A DNA stretch of 64,000 nt from Sweltsa coloradensis (taxonomy: Eukaryota; Arthropoda; Insecta; Plecoptera; Chloroperlidae): assembly GCA_024449915.1 (NCBI GenBank), contig JAMZAV010001827.1, positions 94,567 to 158,566 on the forward strand. The letters run 5' to 3'. The notes under the pieces were generated by a model, which had not been told where the DNA came from, made no database searches, and saw only the letters and a program-made list of their open reading frames with translations. The translations under genes and the position numbers were made by a program. This document shows positions 45,045 to 57,156 of the stretch, piece by piece. The first letter of the stretch is position 1. Every line of letters begins with the position of its first letter.

Positions 45045-45641
45045 AGCATTGTTTATTTAGCATAATGCTATTGTATACATTGTTAGATACATTACATCAA
45101 TTATATTATTCAATATATTGCTACCCACTCACTACATAGGCATACTTAAAATATATTTAGTACATTTACGTTTGAACAACGACAGGTTATTTATACATTT
45201 TATGGCCTTTGGGAGTTCATCAAATATTCTTAGACCAAAGAAAAACACAGATTTTCTGCGTTGATTTTTTGTTTTTGTGTCCTAGATTAAAATTATCTTT
45301 GTTTCTAGTGTCGTAATTATGTACATCATTATTATACAACATGAAATTTGAAAAATAAACCGGTAAATTATTGTTTTTTAGTTTGTACACAAAAATTAAT
45401 GTATTATATTCTAGTCGTTTACGTACACACATCCATTTTAAAGAACTTCCAGCATCAACTCAATCTTAGTGTATCTATTACACTTCAGTATCACTCTCAT
45501 ACCTTTATTTTGTAAATACTGTAAGGCTGATTTGTCAGCCTCCTTGATCCCATACATGACCGTACTACAGTAATCAAAGTGGGGTTGGATTATGGGTTTT
45601 ATATACAAGTTCCAGTGACCATGATGATAAGTGTTTGCCAA
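45045..45641 (-). pseudogene. LINE ORF2 C-terminal domain
   Basis: KPIIQPHFDYCSTVMYG and LQNKGMRVIL start the segment. Then come YNTLIFVYKLKNNNLPVYF, HNYDTRN, and, after a shift, FFGLRIFDELPKAIKCI. The HxYxTRxxxxF...FxxLPxxIK layout is standard for the C-terminus of CR1/Jockey-type ORF2. At least two frameshifts. Confidence 0.85.
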
Positions 45642-45656
45642 TTCTAGTTAGAAATC

Positions 45657-46090
45657 CTATTTTTTACTTATTTTTTTTCTTATATATGCTATATGGTTAG
45701 AGAAAGTTAGCTTATTGTCTAAAATTACACCCAAGTATTTCATTTCATCAACTATGCCAATAGTCTCGCCATTTATAGTTACATTAGCCATATTTTGTTG
45801 ATCATAGCGTTCATTTTTATTACCTACAATAATCATGCATTTCGATTTGGCAGTATTCAGCATGAGTTTATTTACAGTCAGCCACCTAAACAGTTTTGAT
45901 AATTCGCGGTTTAAAACAGTAACTAAATCTTCTAAATTATAACATGAAAATGAGATTATTGTATCGTCAGCAAACAGGTTTATAAATATGTCTACACTAT
46001 TACAGATATCATTGATATAAATAATGAACAATAATGGGCCAAGGACTGAACCCTGAGGTACACCATTTTCATTGTTTATTTTCTCCGACG
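45657..46090 (-). pseudogene. LINE reverse transcriptase, palm
   Basis: NGVPQGSVLGPLLFIIYIND, then LFADDTIISFS (the FADD catalytic box intact), FRWLTVNKLMLNTAKSKCM and MKYLGVILDNKLTFSNHI. These are RT motifs in the right order. The frame is open from 46031 to 45657. Confidence 0.93.
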
Positions 46091-46647
46091 ATTTACCATT
46101 AAATGAAGTTTTTTGTTTTCGATTTTCTAAATAACTTTTAAACCATTTGAGTGCTGAGTCTTCAATGCCGTAGTGATTAAGTTTATTTATTTTATTAGTC
46201 GTTTCCTGTTTATTGTTTCATACGCTCTTTTAAAATCTAAAAATCCTATAATAGTGTGTTTTCTTCTTGTCACTGTCATTCAACCACTTGTTAATTACTA
46301 ATTGAAGAGCCGTTTCACACGAATGGTTGCCTCGGAACCCAGATTGGTTCGAGTGAAATATGTTGTTTTCTTCACAATATGTCAATAGTTTGTTTGTGAA
46401 CAACAATTTCTAATACTTTTTCATAGATTGGTAATAAATTAATAGGACGATAATCACTACAGACATGAGAATTATTGATTTTCTGGACCGGTATCACTGT
46501 AGAGATCTTCCATTGATCTGGGAATGTTCCAGTTTCCAGTGACGTATTAATTACATGCAGGAGTCCGAATCCCACTGTTGAAAATGTTTCTTTTAAAACT
46601 TCTGTCGATATCCCTTCTTCGGTGCCTTTCTTTGTACTTAATCCCAA
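46091..46647 (-). pseudogene. LINE reverse transcriptase, N-terminal part
   Basis: GLSTKKGTEEGISTEVLKET, PVQKINNSHVCSDYRPINLL, then in another frame NQSGFRGNHSCETALQLVIN. Frame changes near 46372 and 46220 show decay. Confidence 0.88.
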
Positions 46648-46729
46648 AAACTATTTTCTTAAGTTCATGTATATTTAAAGATACTAATGCTTCATCGCAC
46701 TTTGGGTTTTTGTGGCATCATCTCTATAT

Positions 46730-47225
46730 CTATATTACATCACTGTCCACATTTCCAATACCTGTTATTATTTTATCTACACTATTTACAAAATATGAAT
46801 TAAAACTCGTTGCCTCATTAACAAATGGTGCTTCAGACTTTTCAAACTGTATACTTTTAACAATAGAATTACAGTTGTTTGTATTACTATTTACAATTTT
46901 TTTAATATTTTTCCACATTTTACTTGTGTCATATTTACATTTATCTATTATCTCTTCATAATATTTACTTTTTTCTTGTCTCATGACTGAGGTAAAAACA
47001 TTTCGTAACTTTTTATATTCAGACCAGTCGCTTACACTTTTTTGTATATTTGGCTTTCTTATAACTATCATCCCTATTTTTTGGGGCATTTAACACTGCC
47101 TCGTTAAACCATGGATTATCTATATTTATACTAGGAACTTTTACCGTTTTTACGGGTACCATTTCATTAGGAACTTTTACCGTATTATTAACAAAATTAT
47201 TAGCAACTTGGTTCACATCAGTCAC
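46730..47225 (-). pseudogene. LINE endonuclease-RT linker
   Basis: PVKTVKVPSINIDNPWFNEA, KNRDDSYKKAK, then in a shifted frame SDWSEYKKLRNVFTSVMRQE and MWKNIKKIVNS. This linker with PWF and YKxLRN is typical between EN and RT. Confidence 0.8.
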
Positions 47226-48080
47226 ATTGTATAACCAGTCCTGTTCAAGTAAAATTATGTATTTAAATTATGTTAGAGTCACGGTAAATTTTCTTTCTCT
47301 GTATAGTTTTTTCATCTTTGTGAAGGTATTGTTTTAGATCTAGGTTAAGTTAATATTTCATGATCTGTGATACAAGGTGAGTTAATGTATTTGTTATTAG
47401 ATTATGGTTATTTAGATATAATAGATCTATCAGAGTTTTACTTGATCAGGTATTCTAGTTGGGGAGGTATTACATTGTGTTTAGTCCTGAATTAAAATGC
47501 CCTTTGTCGAAGTCTATCACTATACTCCCTTGTTTGAGAAGATCTATATTAAAATCTCCAGTATTACATTGGCCCTTCGTAGGAGGTCATCAAGATTTCC
47601 TCGAAGAAATCTAAGAATACATTGTTTGCTGAACTAGGGGAATGATTATAAAGTATAGTTAAGTCTATTGTCTTGTTTCCATGTTTTACTTATAATTAGG
47701 CACAAAAGTTTGGGTTAACATATAAGCCGATTTACCACTTTTATATTTAATTTAGAGTTTTATGTACATATATACATCACTTGGTTCTGCTTATCGAATC
47801 GCATCTAATTGTGTTGTATACCCTTTAATAATTTCACTATGGTTAATATCTTCCGTGACTCTTAGTTTCTGACAAACACGATTATGTTTGTAGCGTAAAA
47901 TCATTTGACTTAGTTCATCTTTGTTTTTATAAGACTTTGAATGTTTAAATACATTATAAGCCCATCTTTTTTTGATTGCTACGCAAAGCTATTATAATAT
48001 ATTATATTCATCTGGTTTCGTGATCCATATCAGGGAAGCACAGTCTTATCATACGCAGTGTGTGTTGGTTTATATTTATA
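47226..48080 (-). pseudogene. Decayed LINE endonuclease region
   Basis: Only TGDFNIDLLKQG (near 47530-47566) is clear, matching the GDFN motif of AP endonucleases. The rest is too broken to translate. Confidence 0.6.
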
Positions 48081-48272
48081 TTATATCTTTTGTTTGCTTG
48101 GATACAATTCGCCACAGTTTACATGCTCAGCACAACACTGCTGGTAAGTGTGTTGACCAGCACAGTAGGAACAGGTTACACTATTTTTACAATCATACGC
48201 GTAATGACCGAAACCTTGGCACTTTAGGCACTTTATTATGTGAACATAGTCCTCGACGTCACATCTTTCCAT
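48081..48272 (-). pseudogene. LINE ORF1 zinc-knuckle domain
   Basis: IKCLKCQGFGHYAYDCK and CSYCAGQHTYQQC are two CCHC-type knuckles. Such knuckles bind RNA in LINE gag proteins. Confidence 0.85.
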
Positions 48273-49075
48273 CCCATATTAATTTTCTGTCACTCATCAA
48301 GGTATTTCTTGTTTTTAAATCTACTTCAATGACCACGTTTGTTAGCATATGACCCACTTTTTTTTATAAATCACTTCATGTGGAATGTCGTCTTTGTCGT
48401 TTAGCTATTTTGCGAAATAATTTTTCTTATCATTTCTTCATTATCAATGTCTTCCTCGTCTACTGCATGTATTAGCATTCTTGGTTCTCTTTTTTGTGCT
48501 TTTAACTACATAATCTTCTCCTAGTTCTGTGTGGCACTCATTTTAATTTTTCACTATCCCCTTCACTTTCGCACTCAATTATTATTCCACCTTCCTGAGA
48601 TGCACGCATTTGTGACTCCAAATTTATGTTTGAAGGAATCTACTTTTTGTTTGATGATTTTTTGGTTTGGAAAACTATTTTGAGATTTTATTTTAGGCGT
48701 TATCACAATGTTTTTTGTATGTTTGGCCTATATTTCTGACCCTTGGTCCTATCGCTGGAAATGGAAGTGGCTGCAGGTGTTGGGAGGTTTAGGCCTACTC
48801 ATGACAGCGTCAGTGAACGTCATGCAGGGAGGCGTGGCGACATACCACTGTGTGGGAGTTCCTCGTAACACTGCAGCTTGCCTTGGTCTGCTCCTCGGTG
48901 GTGTTGGTACCACTAGCCGCTCCCTCGACATCCCCTGTCACTTCTGCAATCTGGCGGCCAGTCTCGAACTTCGTTTCTTTCTATCTCGAGTTTTCATTAA
49001 TTTCTTTTTAGCTCTTCTATCTCTAGGATAAATCGATTACCTTTTTCTTCTTCCATTTTCATTCTCTTTTCCATT

Positions 49076-49375
49076 TCACAAACTAACTTTCTTTGCCATT
49101 TCTATTTCTCCTTCACTAGCTTTTACCACTCTTTCCCACGCACTACACTTTTTACATTCCGACGGGTTTAGGCCTAGGCCTCCTTTTCTCATGTCAAACA
49201 AATACTTATCGAAGTCCTCTCCTTCATCGGTTAGGATAGTTTTCAATTTTTCTATCAGAACACTTTTATTACCCGACTTATCTTCACCCCTCTTTTCTAA
49301 TTCACTACGTAGTTCTTGTACATTTAACTCTTTTATTGTCTTATATTCGTCGCCTTTACTATCACTTTCCGCCAT
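49076..49375 (-). pseudogene. LINE ORF1 N-terminus with SAP domain
   Basis: The ATG at 49375 in CCAAGATGGCGG is a better start than the upstream in-frame one. The protein begins MAESDSKGDEYKT. Residues ~17-50 (LNVQELRSELEKRGED then NKSVLIEKLKTIL) form a SAP helix-extension-helix motif, normally a DNA-binding module. It ends in a Cys-containing segment (ECKKCSAWE). A middle part of ORF1 probably lies on the minus strand at 48700-49000 (RQIAEVTGDVEGAASGTN). Confidence 0.7.
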
Positions 49376-49440
49376 CTTGGCACAAAGTAAACAAAAAGTA
49401 AACAAACTTCCACTGCTAGACCATGCGGCCAATCCATGAT

Positions 49441-50574
49441 CTGTTCAAAACATTTAAATGTCTCAATAGGCCCTACCATTGATTAGATTAATAATTAGAT
49501 GATGAAATGAAGAATATAAATAATGAGTTACATGAAGAATAAAATTCGGTGAAGAGTTTAATGGCATTTTTTAATCAAATAATCAAGGCATGAATTTTTG
49601 TAAGTAACATTGTGATCACGCAAAATTGGTAACATACCATGAAGGTAATCACTGCCATACGGTCAAATCTATGGCACGTAGCCTACTCACAGCGTCTTCT
49701 AACGTCGAAATATATTTTACAAATCACGTATGTTTGTATATTTTAGGTGAATATTTTAATCTCGTACATGAATAAACATCAATACATAAATCAAAGGTGT
49801 TGATCTTTATTTAGTTATATTTAACGTGGTCAACCTCTTGCGGCCATAACTTGATTCACGTCCCTTCCCCGGAACCTACCACTGCTGCGAGACGACACTG
49901 AACAGATGGCCATAACTCACTTAGCACCCAGCACTTGAGGCCCAGCCAGCTTGCCTTGCGTAATCACCGATAACCGATATACGATGGAATCGCCACACAC
50001 GCCACCCACACCACAAAAATCACGCTCCAAATATTTTTATTAAAATTCGTATTATCCCAAATACAAACATCAGGTGAATTAGTGTAATGCCAATTTATAG
50101 TCAAAGGATGAAGGTAGAAATGTTTATAAGTAACATTGTGCTAACGCAAAATTGCTAGCAAACAATGACTTATTAACTACTGGGGAGAACAGATTATGAT
50201 ACATTTACGATTATCTTAATCAACATTTTGTCCTTTCTTATAATCCGATTTCATTGCAAATTTACATACTAATACTTTACAATAGTAAAAACCACCATGC
50301 AAAAGGACGTTAACGTATGTTTCAATCTTCTACATATAAAAAAATAAAAAATCTCTACAAGATAAAAACGTGCTCCAAAACATAATTTGATTGGACACCC
50401 TTGATGAACTATTGAATGAAACTAACTGTTTTTTGGCACTATACACAACTGTTTGGACATGACTAATCGCATTCACCCTGCATTTTGGAATAATTTGGCA
50501 ATATCATCGTAAAGTTTGGCAAAATGTATATACACAAATATTTTGATTTCGTAATCTGAATATTTTCTGTAAAA
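49441..50574. other. Unassigned AT-rich DNA
   Basis: A short block TAAGTAACATTGTG(A/C)T near 49600 recurs at 50128. No gene is seen. Confidence 0.35.
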
Positions 50575-50949
50575 CGTGGATTCGCAACTAATACCGCCAG
50601 GAAAATTTATTTGGTAGTATTCTATTACCAAACTATCGAGGCGATGCGAGTTTGAGTTTCGTTGTGATAACGCAAAATTGATAACGGACTTTTGATGAAA
50701 AACTATCGCAATGTGTAAAATGACAACATTTTACGGCTGACTAAACTTGCATTTAGGAACACTTACGCCCCTCAAAACAGTATGAAATTTTAAGGAGTGA
50801 TGCAGTGTTCTTTTGGAATCATGATTGTAAAGTTTCGTTGACATTGGTTAATATCTTCTACCTCAAATAAATGCATAGGTCTTGGCGCGCTCCAAATGTA
50901 CACACAACTTTGGCAAACCTATAAGGCCGCTCCCGAGAGTCGCGCCCTA
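50575..50949 (-). repeat. Outer right arm of the large inverted pair
   Basis: Reverse complement of 37574-37965. It ends in TCGCGCCCTAA, matching the TTAGGGCGCGA terminus of the left arm. Confidence 0.7.
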
Positions 50950-51936
50950 AAAACATGTATTTGATTTAGAAAATACCATAATAGCAGCATCAGTCCCTCA
51001 TTTGTACCCTCGGATAATAAGCGAGGCAATAGAAATTGAGAAAGAGGGCATGATTGTGTTGAGCGATGATAGCCAAAGACTAGCATCTCCGTGGAAACCC
51101 ATCCTTAGCAAAGTTAAGGGTGGGTGACATGATTAGTATTTAGTAATAAAGCTCCCACAAGACAACTACAAAACAACACCGTTAATTCCAGGTTCCACCA
51201 CAGGCAGCTGATCACGAAGCCATCACTGACGCACGGCGAGTAACAAGAAGCCAGACTAGACTAACGTGGGCAGTGGGTACTACTGCCCTATACAACACAG
51301 ATACACAATACCAAGGTCCTCTAGATCTCCGCCACCTGGCGGAGGCTCGTCTAACTCGCTCGTGACGACCTAGACGACCTTAGACGATCCTCGGCTTGGC
51401 GGAGATCCAGCAGACCTTGCACAATACGACCTCGCCGCCCCGCACCTACACCAACCAAGGAGGATACGGACGCGGCAGCAGACACACATTGTAAATGTAA
51501 ATAACGCTTCAGTACGAGACGAGGTGGACGACCGGGAAGGAAGGACCAATAAGATTGTTACATAATTGGAGCCAAAACGTTGGTCAGTGAACCAAGGCAC
51601 GAGACACGGTTTTTCCCGTAAGTACACACCAACTCTCATTAGCAACCGTCAAAGCCTTAGATATTGCATATTATTTTATATATGTGCTTAACCCTAATTT
51701 TATATTTTAATAATCTAGTTTTTATGTACTGCGTCTACACGGCTCAGACCACATATACAAAAAGAGATTGATAATAAAATAAAACTATTATATCTAGAAA
51801 TATTACACAAAACATAACAAACAAATATTTATAATATAATGGTCCATGAACTAGCTGGATCAGTGGATAACAAATTCTCACAACAATCCTAACTAAATTT
51901 ACGCTAAATAAACACAATCACACATTACACTACACA
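50950..51936 (+). mobile_element. Possible LTR remnant with primer-binding site
   Basis: TTACA followed by TAATTGGAGCCAAAACGTTG near 51561 resembles an LTR end plus a PBS of the TGGCGCCCAACGTGGG type. Upstream 51150-51560 is GC-richer than its surroundings and has a short inverted repeat (GATCTCCGCCA). No gag or pol is present. Speculative. Confidence 0.3.
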
Positions 51937-52221
51937 CTAGGGAAACGCCAAAGTCGTTAAACGAGTGAGTGAGCTATGTGTTGAGTACCTGGTAACGTTC
52001 CCTTTCCTCCTCCTACCTAAGACCTCCCTAGCCTATTATTGGCTAGAGCGGCGCATTATGGCCTTACAGTTGACGCGCCCTTAAACCCACTCAACTCAAA
52101 ACCGTATTAATTATAGGCCAACCTATATAATTATTATCATCAAACTTAAATGAAAATGTTCCCGGGTACTCAACACATGGCTCACTCACTCATCTATCTA
52201 CGACTTTGGCGTTTCCCTGGT
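51937..52221. mobile_element. MITE with CTAGGGAAACGCCAAAGTCG TIRs
   Basis: Inverted ends of ~60 bp, including GAGTGAGTGAGC and ATGTGTTGAGTACC. Related termini (CTAGGAAAACGCTWAAGTC) occur in GAGCG-family copies and near 62770. Confidence 0.75.
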
Positions 52222-52244
52222 ATAATCATTGCACAAATACCCAA

Positions 52245-52690
52245 AAAGTTATGGCCCTAAGTCCGATCTCTTCAACTTTCATAGCTATTAAATTAATTAA
52301 TTTTATCAATTGAAATACAATCAAAATTAAAAAAATGGAATTTAATGGTCAAGTTTGGAATCAAATAAAAGCTGGTTTCAAAACAAAATAAAAAATATAA
52401 CACTTAAAACACAGTGATTATTACTTACTAAGATATGACCTTATTTTAATTAATTAATTAATTCTTAATTAAATTTTAAAAAATACTCGATATGATCGCG
52501 GTATATGCGTATTAAATGACATTTGGAAGTCATCCACACACAAAGTCTTATGGCCCCAATACAAATCTCTGTAACTTTCATTGCAATTAAATTAATTAGA
52601 TTGATAAATTACATTGCGATATGCATGCCAATTTAAAATTTGGATTAAACGGTCGTGTTTAGTACCAAATAAAAGCTGTTTTTTGAAGGT
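52245..52690 (+). repeat. Left AT-rich arm around the nuclease-like pseudogene
   Basis: Two units share AGTTATGGCCC, AACTTTCATxGC and AATAAAAGCTG. They are the inverted counterpart of 55885-56630. Confidence 0.7.
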
Positions 52691-52810
52691 TTAATAGTAT
52701 GTCTTGTTTGTATCAAATAGAAGTTGATAATGTGATCAATTTCAAAATAAATATACACACCTTAGGTATTTTTTAAACATATTTGAAATAGTAAACAAAT
52801 TACAGTTTAT

Positions 52811-54430
52811 TACGTGTTCAGCTTGATAATCTGCACGCCTGACATGTTCTAAAAGGGCAGCTTCTGTAGGAGTGTTTGCAAGTGTACCATTCTTTTCCGA
52901 CTAAACAAATATCTTCTGCTTTCGTTTACTTTCTAATAGGGACACGTTTTATCAAAAATTGATTGACCTGTAAACTTCTCAGCAAAAGCAAACTGTTCAT
53001 CACAAATTATTATCGGAGAATCCGACAGTTGTGCAAACACTAGGACATTTGCAAACGCTTTCCATACCTCCATTGCTGTTTTTGACCACGTCCCGCAAAT
53101 GACGACACTGTGCCACAGCCTGTAAAGTGTAAACGCATGCTAAAATGCAATTCCTGCACATTTCTCGTTTCATGAAGCAAGAAACCCCTCATGCAACGGT
53201 AGATACCTCTTCTTTCTTCCAACGCCAAATTGTACCCACAGTTCTTGAATATCTAAATGTAGTGAAATATGCAAAATAATGATAATTACCCCTCACCCCT
53301 TACGCAAGTCATTAAATTCTGTTAAAGACGGAGGATAATTTCTGTTTTGATGTACAAATAATGTAGTTAGAGGTCACCGTCTATGACCTGACTTGAAATG
53401 AAAAGCCTCGAATACAATGAGCAGTCTTCTTTGGCTAAAACTAATTTTAATCGTGACTTATTTCCAGATGTTTTCTTAAGATTGTTTCTAGAAATAGGCT
53501 TGTAAATTGACACCCGACACTCATCAATCGTTACTGTACGTATGTATTGTATTGTGCTTCACCAATATCCAGTGCAGACTTCATGTAGATCTCAGCATCA
53601 GAATCCATCACACGTTTTCTATCAAGGAAACTACATTAGATATCTGCTCTTCAAATGGATTACCATCTTCATCAATATCCACCAAGTTCAAAACTTTGTT
53701 TAAAAACGACTTTCAAACGCAGGTGTAGACCTACGTGCAATTCGAAGTCGTTCAAGATTCTTGCTACTTCGGGAGAGGAAACCATCCATTATAATTGTGC
53801 TTCTGGGTTGTCATTTAGTCCACAAGTTCCAGCATCAGATTTAATTATTTTGTTATTTTGTTCGTGCATTTGATCGTAGGATTTCAAGGAGAACGGTTGC
53901 TTGCTTCTCTGAGAGGTAAAGTTACCCAGTTCAAACTTCTTCCATATCAATGGGTGTTTGGTTGGAATCTGTCCAAGGGGTTCTACAAAATACAGACAAC
54001 CACCTCGAGTATAGTTGGTCTAGCGCGAACATCCAGGGGAAAATAAGATTCAATGTATCTACCTACACATACATGTGTATGTTAGTATCTGGTAAACTTT
54101 AAATAAGCATTAGCACTTAGCAGCAAAGTTTCTAAAGCCATGACCGTGTACCAGTATTGGAACTGTAACAACGAACTTATTTTCCCTGTAATCCAGTCAA
54201 TCAGTGACAATTCTGGGAATGTCCACCTCCCAAGCGCTCACCATTAAAATATTAAAGAGCTGACAAACTAACTTGATGGGCAAATCGACCTCTTTTGACG
54301 TGTTTTCCGGATATGATTGTATCACCTCTTCGTGAAGTTGTGATTCCAGCTGCAATGCGAGCATCAATCCACCCACTCCCTTCTAACCAATCACCGAGAA
54401 CGTAGAGAGTGGTCTTTTCAATGTTTAGCC
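52811..54430 (-). pseudogene. Nuclease-like TE gene, broken copy
   Basis: Minus-strand blocks in protein order: YVLGDWLEGSGWIDARIAAG and KHVKRGRFAHQVSLSAL (54429-54250); FELGNFTSQRSK, MHEQNNKIIKSDAGTCGLND, a stop, WMVSSPEVARILNDFE (53935-53745); RKRVMDSDAEIYMKSALD then QYNTYVQ (~53620-53510); HFTGCGTVSSFAGRGQK (53129-53079), then VWKAFANVLVFA after a shift; KVNESRRYLFSRK; TPTEAALLEHVRRADYQAEH (to ~52815). The order matches an uncharacterised TE-associated family I recognise from memory. The usual GCDT motif reads GCGT, so a presumed metal-binding Asp is lost. The ~350 residues between the third and fourth blocks are missing. Confidence 0.65.
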
Positions 54431-54762
54431 CCCAACCCCCTCCCCCCCACCATAATCGCCACTTCTTTATTATTTTTATTTTATTTTATTTGCCACTAAT
54501 AGCTGTTTCATTACAGTATACACAGGCGATCAGCTGTCACGACATTAGTTTGGCCTGAATTAATCTTGTTTACACTCTTTCTTACAATATCGATGCATCG
54601 GCGAAACATTCATGGCTTAGCAATATGCTGCACTTTGTGATTGAATCTCTATTGTGTTGTGAGAGACACATTCATGGTACAAGTTTTAATAATTAGTGGG
54701 CCTAGTATTTTCTCCTTTGTGCAAATAATATTGTTGTAAGCCTAGGGTTTCTATAATTTATA

Positions 54763-55524
54763 CTACGAAAACGCTAAAGTCCCGCCGCGTTGATGGATGA
54801 GCTTTTTAAAGTTTTTAGTTTGCGTAGGATATCTTTACTTTTGCAAGTGCTTTGTTTTGCTGCCTACGCATTGTAGGTGATTGTTGTCAAGTTTCTATTG
54901 TTTCTTGTCAATTGGTATTATTTATTTACCGTAAAAAAACTTATATTAAAAGCTTTATTTCTATGATTCTGGCTAACTTTTTCAACTTTTTCTTTCAAAA
55001 GGTACTACATCACCATAACCTTAATGTCCATGTTTAATAACGTTGTAGCCCCACCCGTTTGGTCAGAAATGGCCCAAATGGCACGAAAATATCGCACAAA
55101 AAATCAAAAAACTTATATTAAAAGCTTTATTTCTATAGATTCTGGCTAACTTTTTCAACTTTTTCTTTCAGAAAGCAATACATCACCATAACCTTAATGT
55201 CCATGTGAAATATGAACGTTGTAGCCCTACCCGTTTGGTCAGAATCGGCCCAAATGTCACGAAAATATCGCACTAAAAATCGAAAAAAATCGTAAAAGTA
55301 CGATATTCATGAGAAATATTTCTTCGATTGTACCCAAAAACGTAGCAAGTCTAAGTTCAGAGATTTCGAAGGTCCTGTCAAATTTTCATGAAGATCGCAT
55401 ATGCCGTTTGCCCGGTAGAGAGCGAACAAACAGACAAAAATACAAAAAAAAAAAAAAAAAAAAACACCCGAGCTAAATTTTTTGGGGGGTCAGTGAAATT
55501 GAAGTCTTCGCTTCGCTCATTCAA
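54763..55524 (+). mobile_element. GAGCG-related element with internal direct duplication
   Basis: It starts CTACGAAAACGCTAAAGTCC and GTTGATGGATGAGC and ends CTTCGCTTCGCTCATTCAA. A ~170-bp block (AACTTATATTAAAAGC... to CACGAAAATATCGCAC) is present twice. That block contains CCCACCCGTTTGGTCAG, shared with the TIR of family L. Confidence 0.65.
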
Positions 55525-55884
55525 TCAGTCAATGGATACTAATAAGATAGTTAGCCAACGCGAGCCACACATTATTTTGGCAACTTCCTCATATATTGTG
55601 TTTCATACTAAAATAATCAGCATTACACGAGACGTTTAATCTTTTGTTGAATAACAACGATGTTTTGTTTCATAGTAAAATAATTAGCATGCCATGAGAT
55701 TTCGTTGAATTTTAATTGATAGGTCAGTCATTTAAATTTATCAAAATGCCGCCTTTAATTTTTTCGTTTCATAATTTTTTCAATTTTGACAAAAAATTAA
55801 TTAAATACATGTCACAAATAAATTAATAATAATAAATAAGATTAGACTGCCAACAAATAAATTGTGACAATATGTAAAAAAAAA
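55525..55884. other. Unassigned AT-rich DNA
   Basis: Nothing recognised. Confidence 0.35.
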
Positions 55885-56630
55885 AAAAACAGCTTTTATT
55901 TGATACTAAACATGACCGCTTCCTCTAAATTTTAAATTGGCATGCATATTGCAGTGAAATTTATCAATTGCAATGAAAGTAACAGAGGTTTGTATTGGGG
56001 CCATAAGATTTTGTGTGTGAAAGACTACCAAAGGACATTTTACCAAATGTCATTTAATACGCATGTGCCGATCATATTGTGTTTAAAAAGAAATTAATGA
56101 AGAATTAATCAATTAATTAAATAAATTCGGGTCATATATAAGTAAATAATAATCACTTTGTGTTATGTGTTAAATTTAAGTTCTTCTGTAAAAATCAGCT
56201 TTTATTTGATACTGAACATGACCGCTTTCTCTCAATTATAAATTGACATGTGTATTGTAATGTAATTTATCACTCTAATTTATATAATTGGGATTAAAGT
56301 TACAGAGATTAGTATTGGGGCCATAAGATTCTGTGTGTGGATGACTTCCAAATGTCATTTAATACGCATGTGCCGATCATATTGTGTATTTTTTTAAATT
56401 TAATTTAGCATTAATTAATTAATTAAATTAAGGTCATATCTTAGTAAGTAATAATCACATCGATTTAAGTGTTATTTTTTTTTTCACTTGAAACCAGCTT
56501 TTTTGATTCCAAACTTGACCATTTCATTCCATTTTTGTAATTTAATTGCATTCCAATTGATAAAATTAATTAATTTAATAGCTATAAAAGTTGAAGAGAT
56601 CGGACTTGGGGCCATAAATTTTTGGGCTTA
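55885..56630 (-). repeat. Right AT-rich arm around the nuclease-like pseudogene
   Basis: Three ~300-bp units begin CAGCTTTTATTTGATAC and contain GGGGCCATAAGAT and TTTAATACGCATGTGCCGAT. The outermost matches the outer unit at 52245 in reverse complement. Confidence 0.7.
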
Positions 56631-56817
56631 TCGCGGTCATATTAGTAAATTTGGAAATTTTCACGCTTTAATCACGATTTGCACGATTGTTAGGCATACA
56701 GACCCCACAGTGTAGACCTACGATTACCCCCAGCGTCAATGTAGGCTTATGAAAAATTAAAGACAATTTAGGCCTATAGGTGAACAAAGAAAATGTTTTT
56801 TATTTTATTTGGTTTCA
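56631..56817. other. Short spacer
   Basis: Nothing recognised. Confidence 0.4.
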
Positions 56818-56857
56818 GGGCGCGTTAACCGTTCGGTTATAATGCGCCACTCTAGCC
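56818..56857. repeat. 40-bp inverted match to 52041-52080
   Basis: GGGCGCGTTAACC...TAATGCGCCACTCTAGCC is the near-complement of GGCTAGAGCGGCGCATTATG...GACGCGCCC at 52041-52080. The two could be the TIRs of a 4.8-kb element enclosing the pseudogene at 52811-54430. A related motif precedes the 9478 remnant. Confidence 0.5.
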
Positions 56858-56867
56858 TTAGTGATAT

Positions 56868-57156
56868 AGGGAGGAAAATCCTATGCTGGTCAGAACAAGC
56901 CTCGGGTAGCTGTGAAAGAAAAAAGGGGGTTCTCACGTCGTGGTCGTCATCGTCTTTGGCATCGTTCGTATTATCATGGTCGTCGTCGTCAAGGAGGTCG
57001 TCGGGGAAGGGGTAGAAGTCCCCGACGACGACTGCCAGTGGTCGCATCTTTTCGGGGAGTAATATATACTTATCTTTTATACTAACCAGCTGATGTTTGC
57101 GAGATGGACTTACTCTTTCCTTGTCTTTTACGATTAGCAGAGCCATGCTCTGTGCC
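56868..57156 (-). pseudogene. Acidic tail and 3' end of the nuclease-like gene
   Basis: The minus strand encodes GDFYPFPDDLLDDDDHDN, then further Asp/His-rich sequence, downstream of the Cys-rich end at 57157. The 26.8-kb locus also ends in an acidic tail. Blocks of this stretch recur at 9478-9690. Confidence 0.5.

Larger units (their letters stand above)
45025..49440 (-). mobile_element. Broken non-LTR retrotransposon (CR1/Jockey-like), near full length
   Basis: In minus-strand order it has a gag ORF with SAP domain and zinc knuckles, a trace of endonuclease (TGDFNIDLLKQG near 47530), the EN-RT linker, reverse transcriptase and the C-terminal tail. The 3' end is an AATAAA-containing stretch with a (CTTA)n-like tail at ~45030. 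Frameshifts and stops break every domain. It lies between the inner and outer right arms of the inverted pairs, so it inserted there. Confidence 0.85.

Noticed and set aside
48708..49031. 107-residue + strand open frame
   Set aside because: It is antisense to the decayed middle of the LINE ORF1, where the minus strand gives gag-like sequence.
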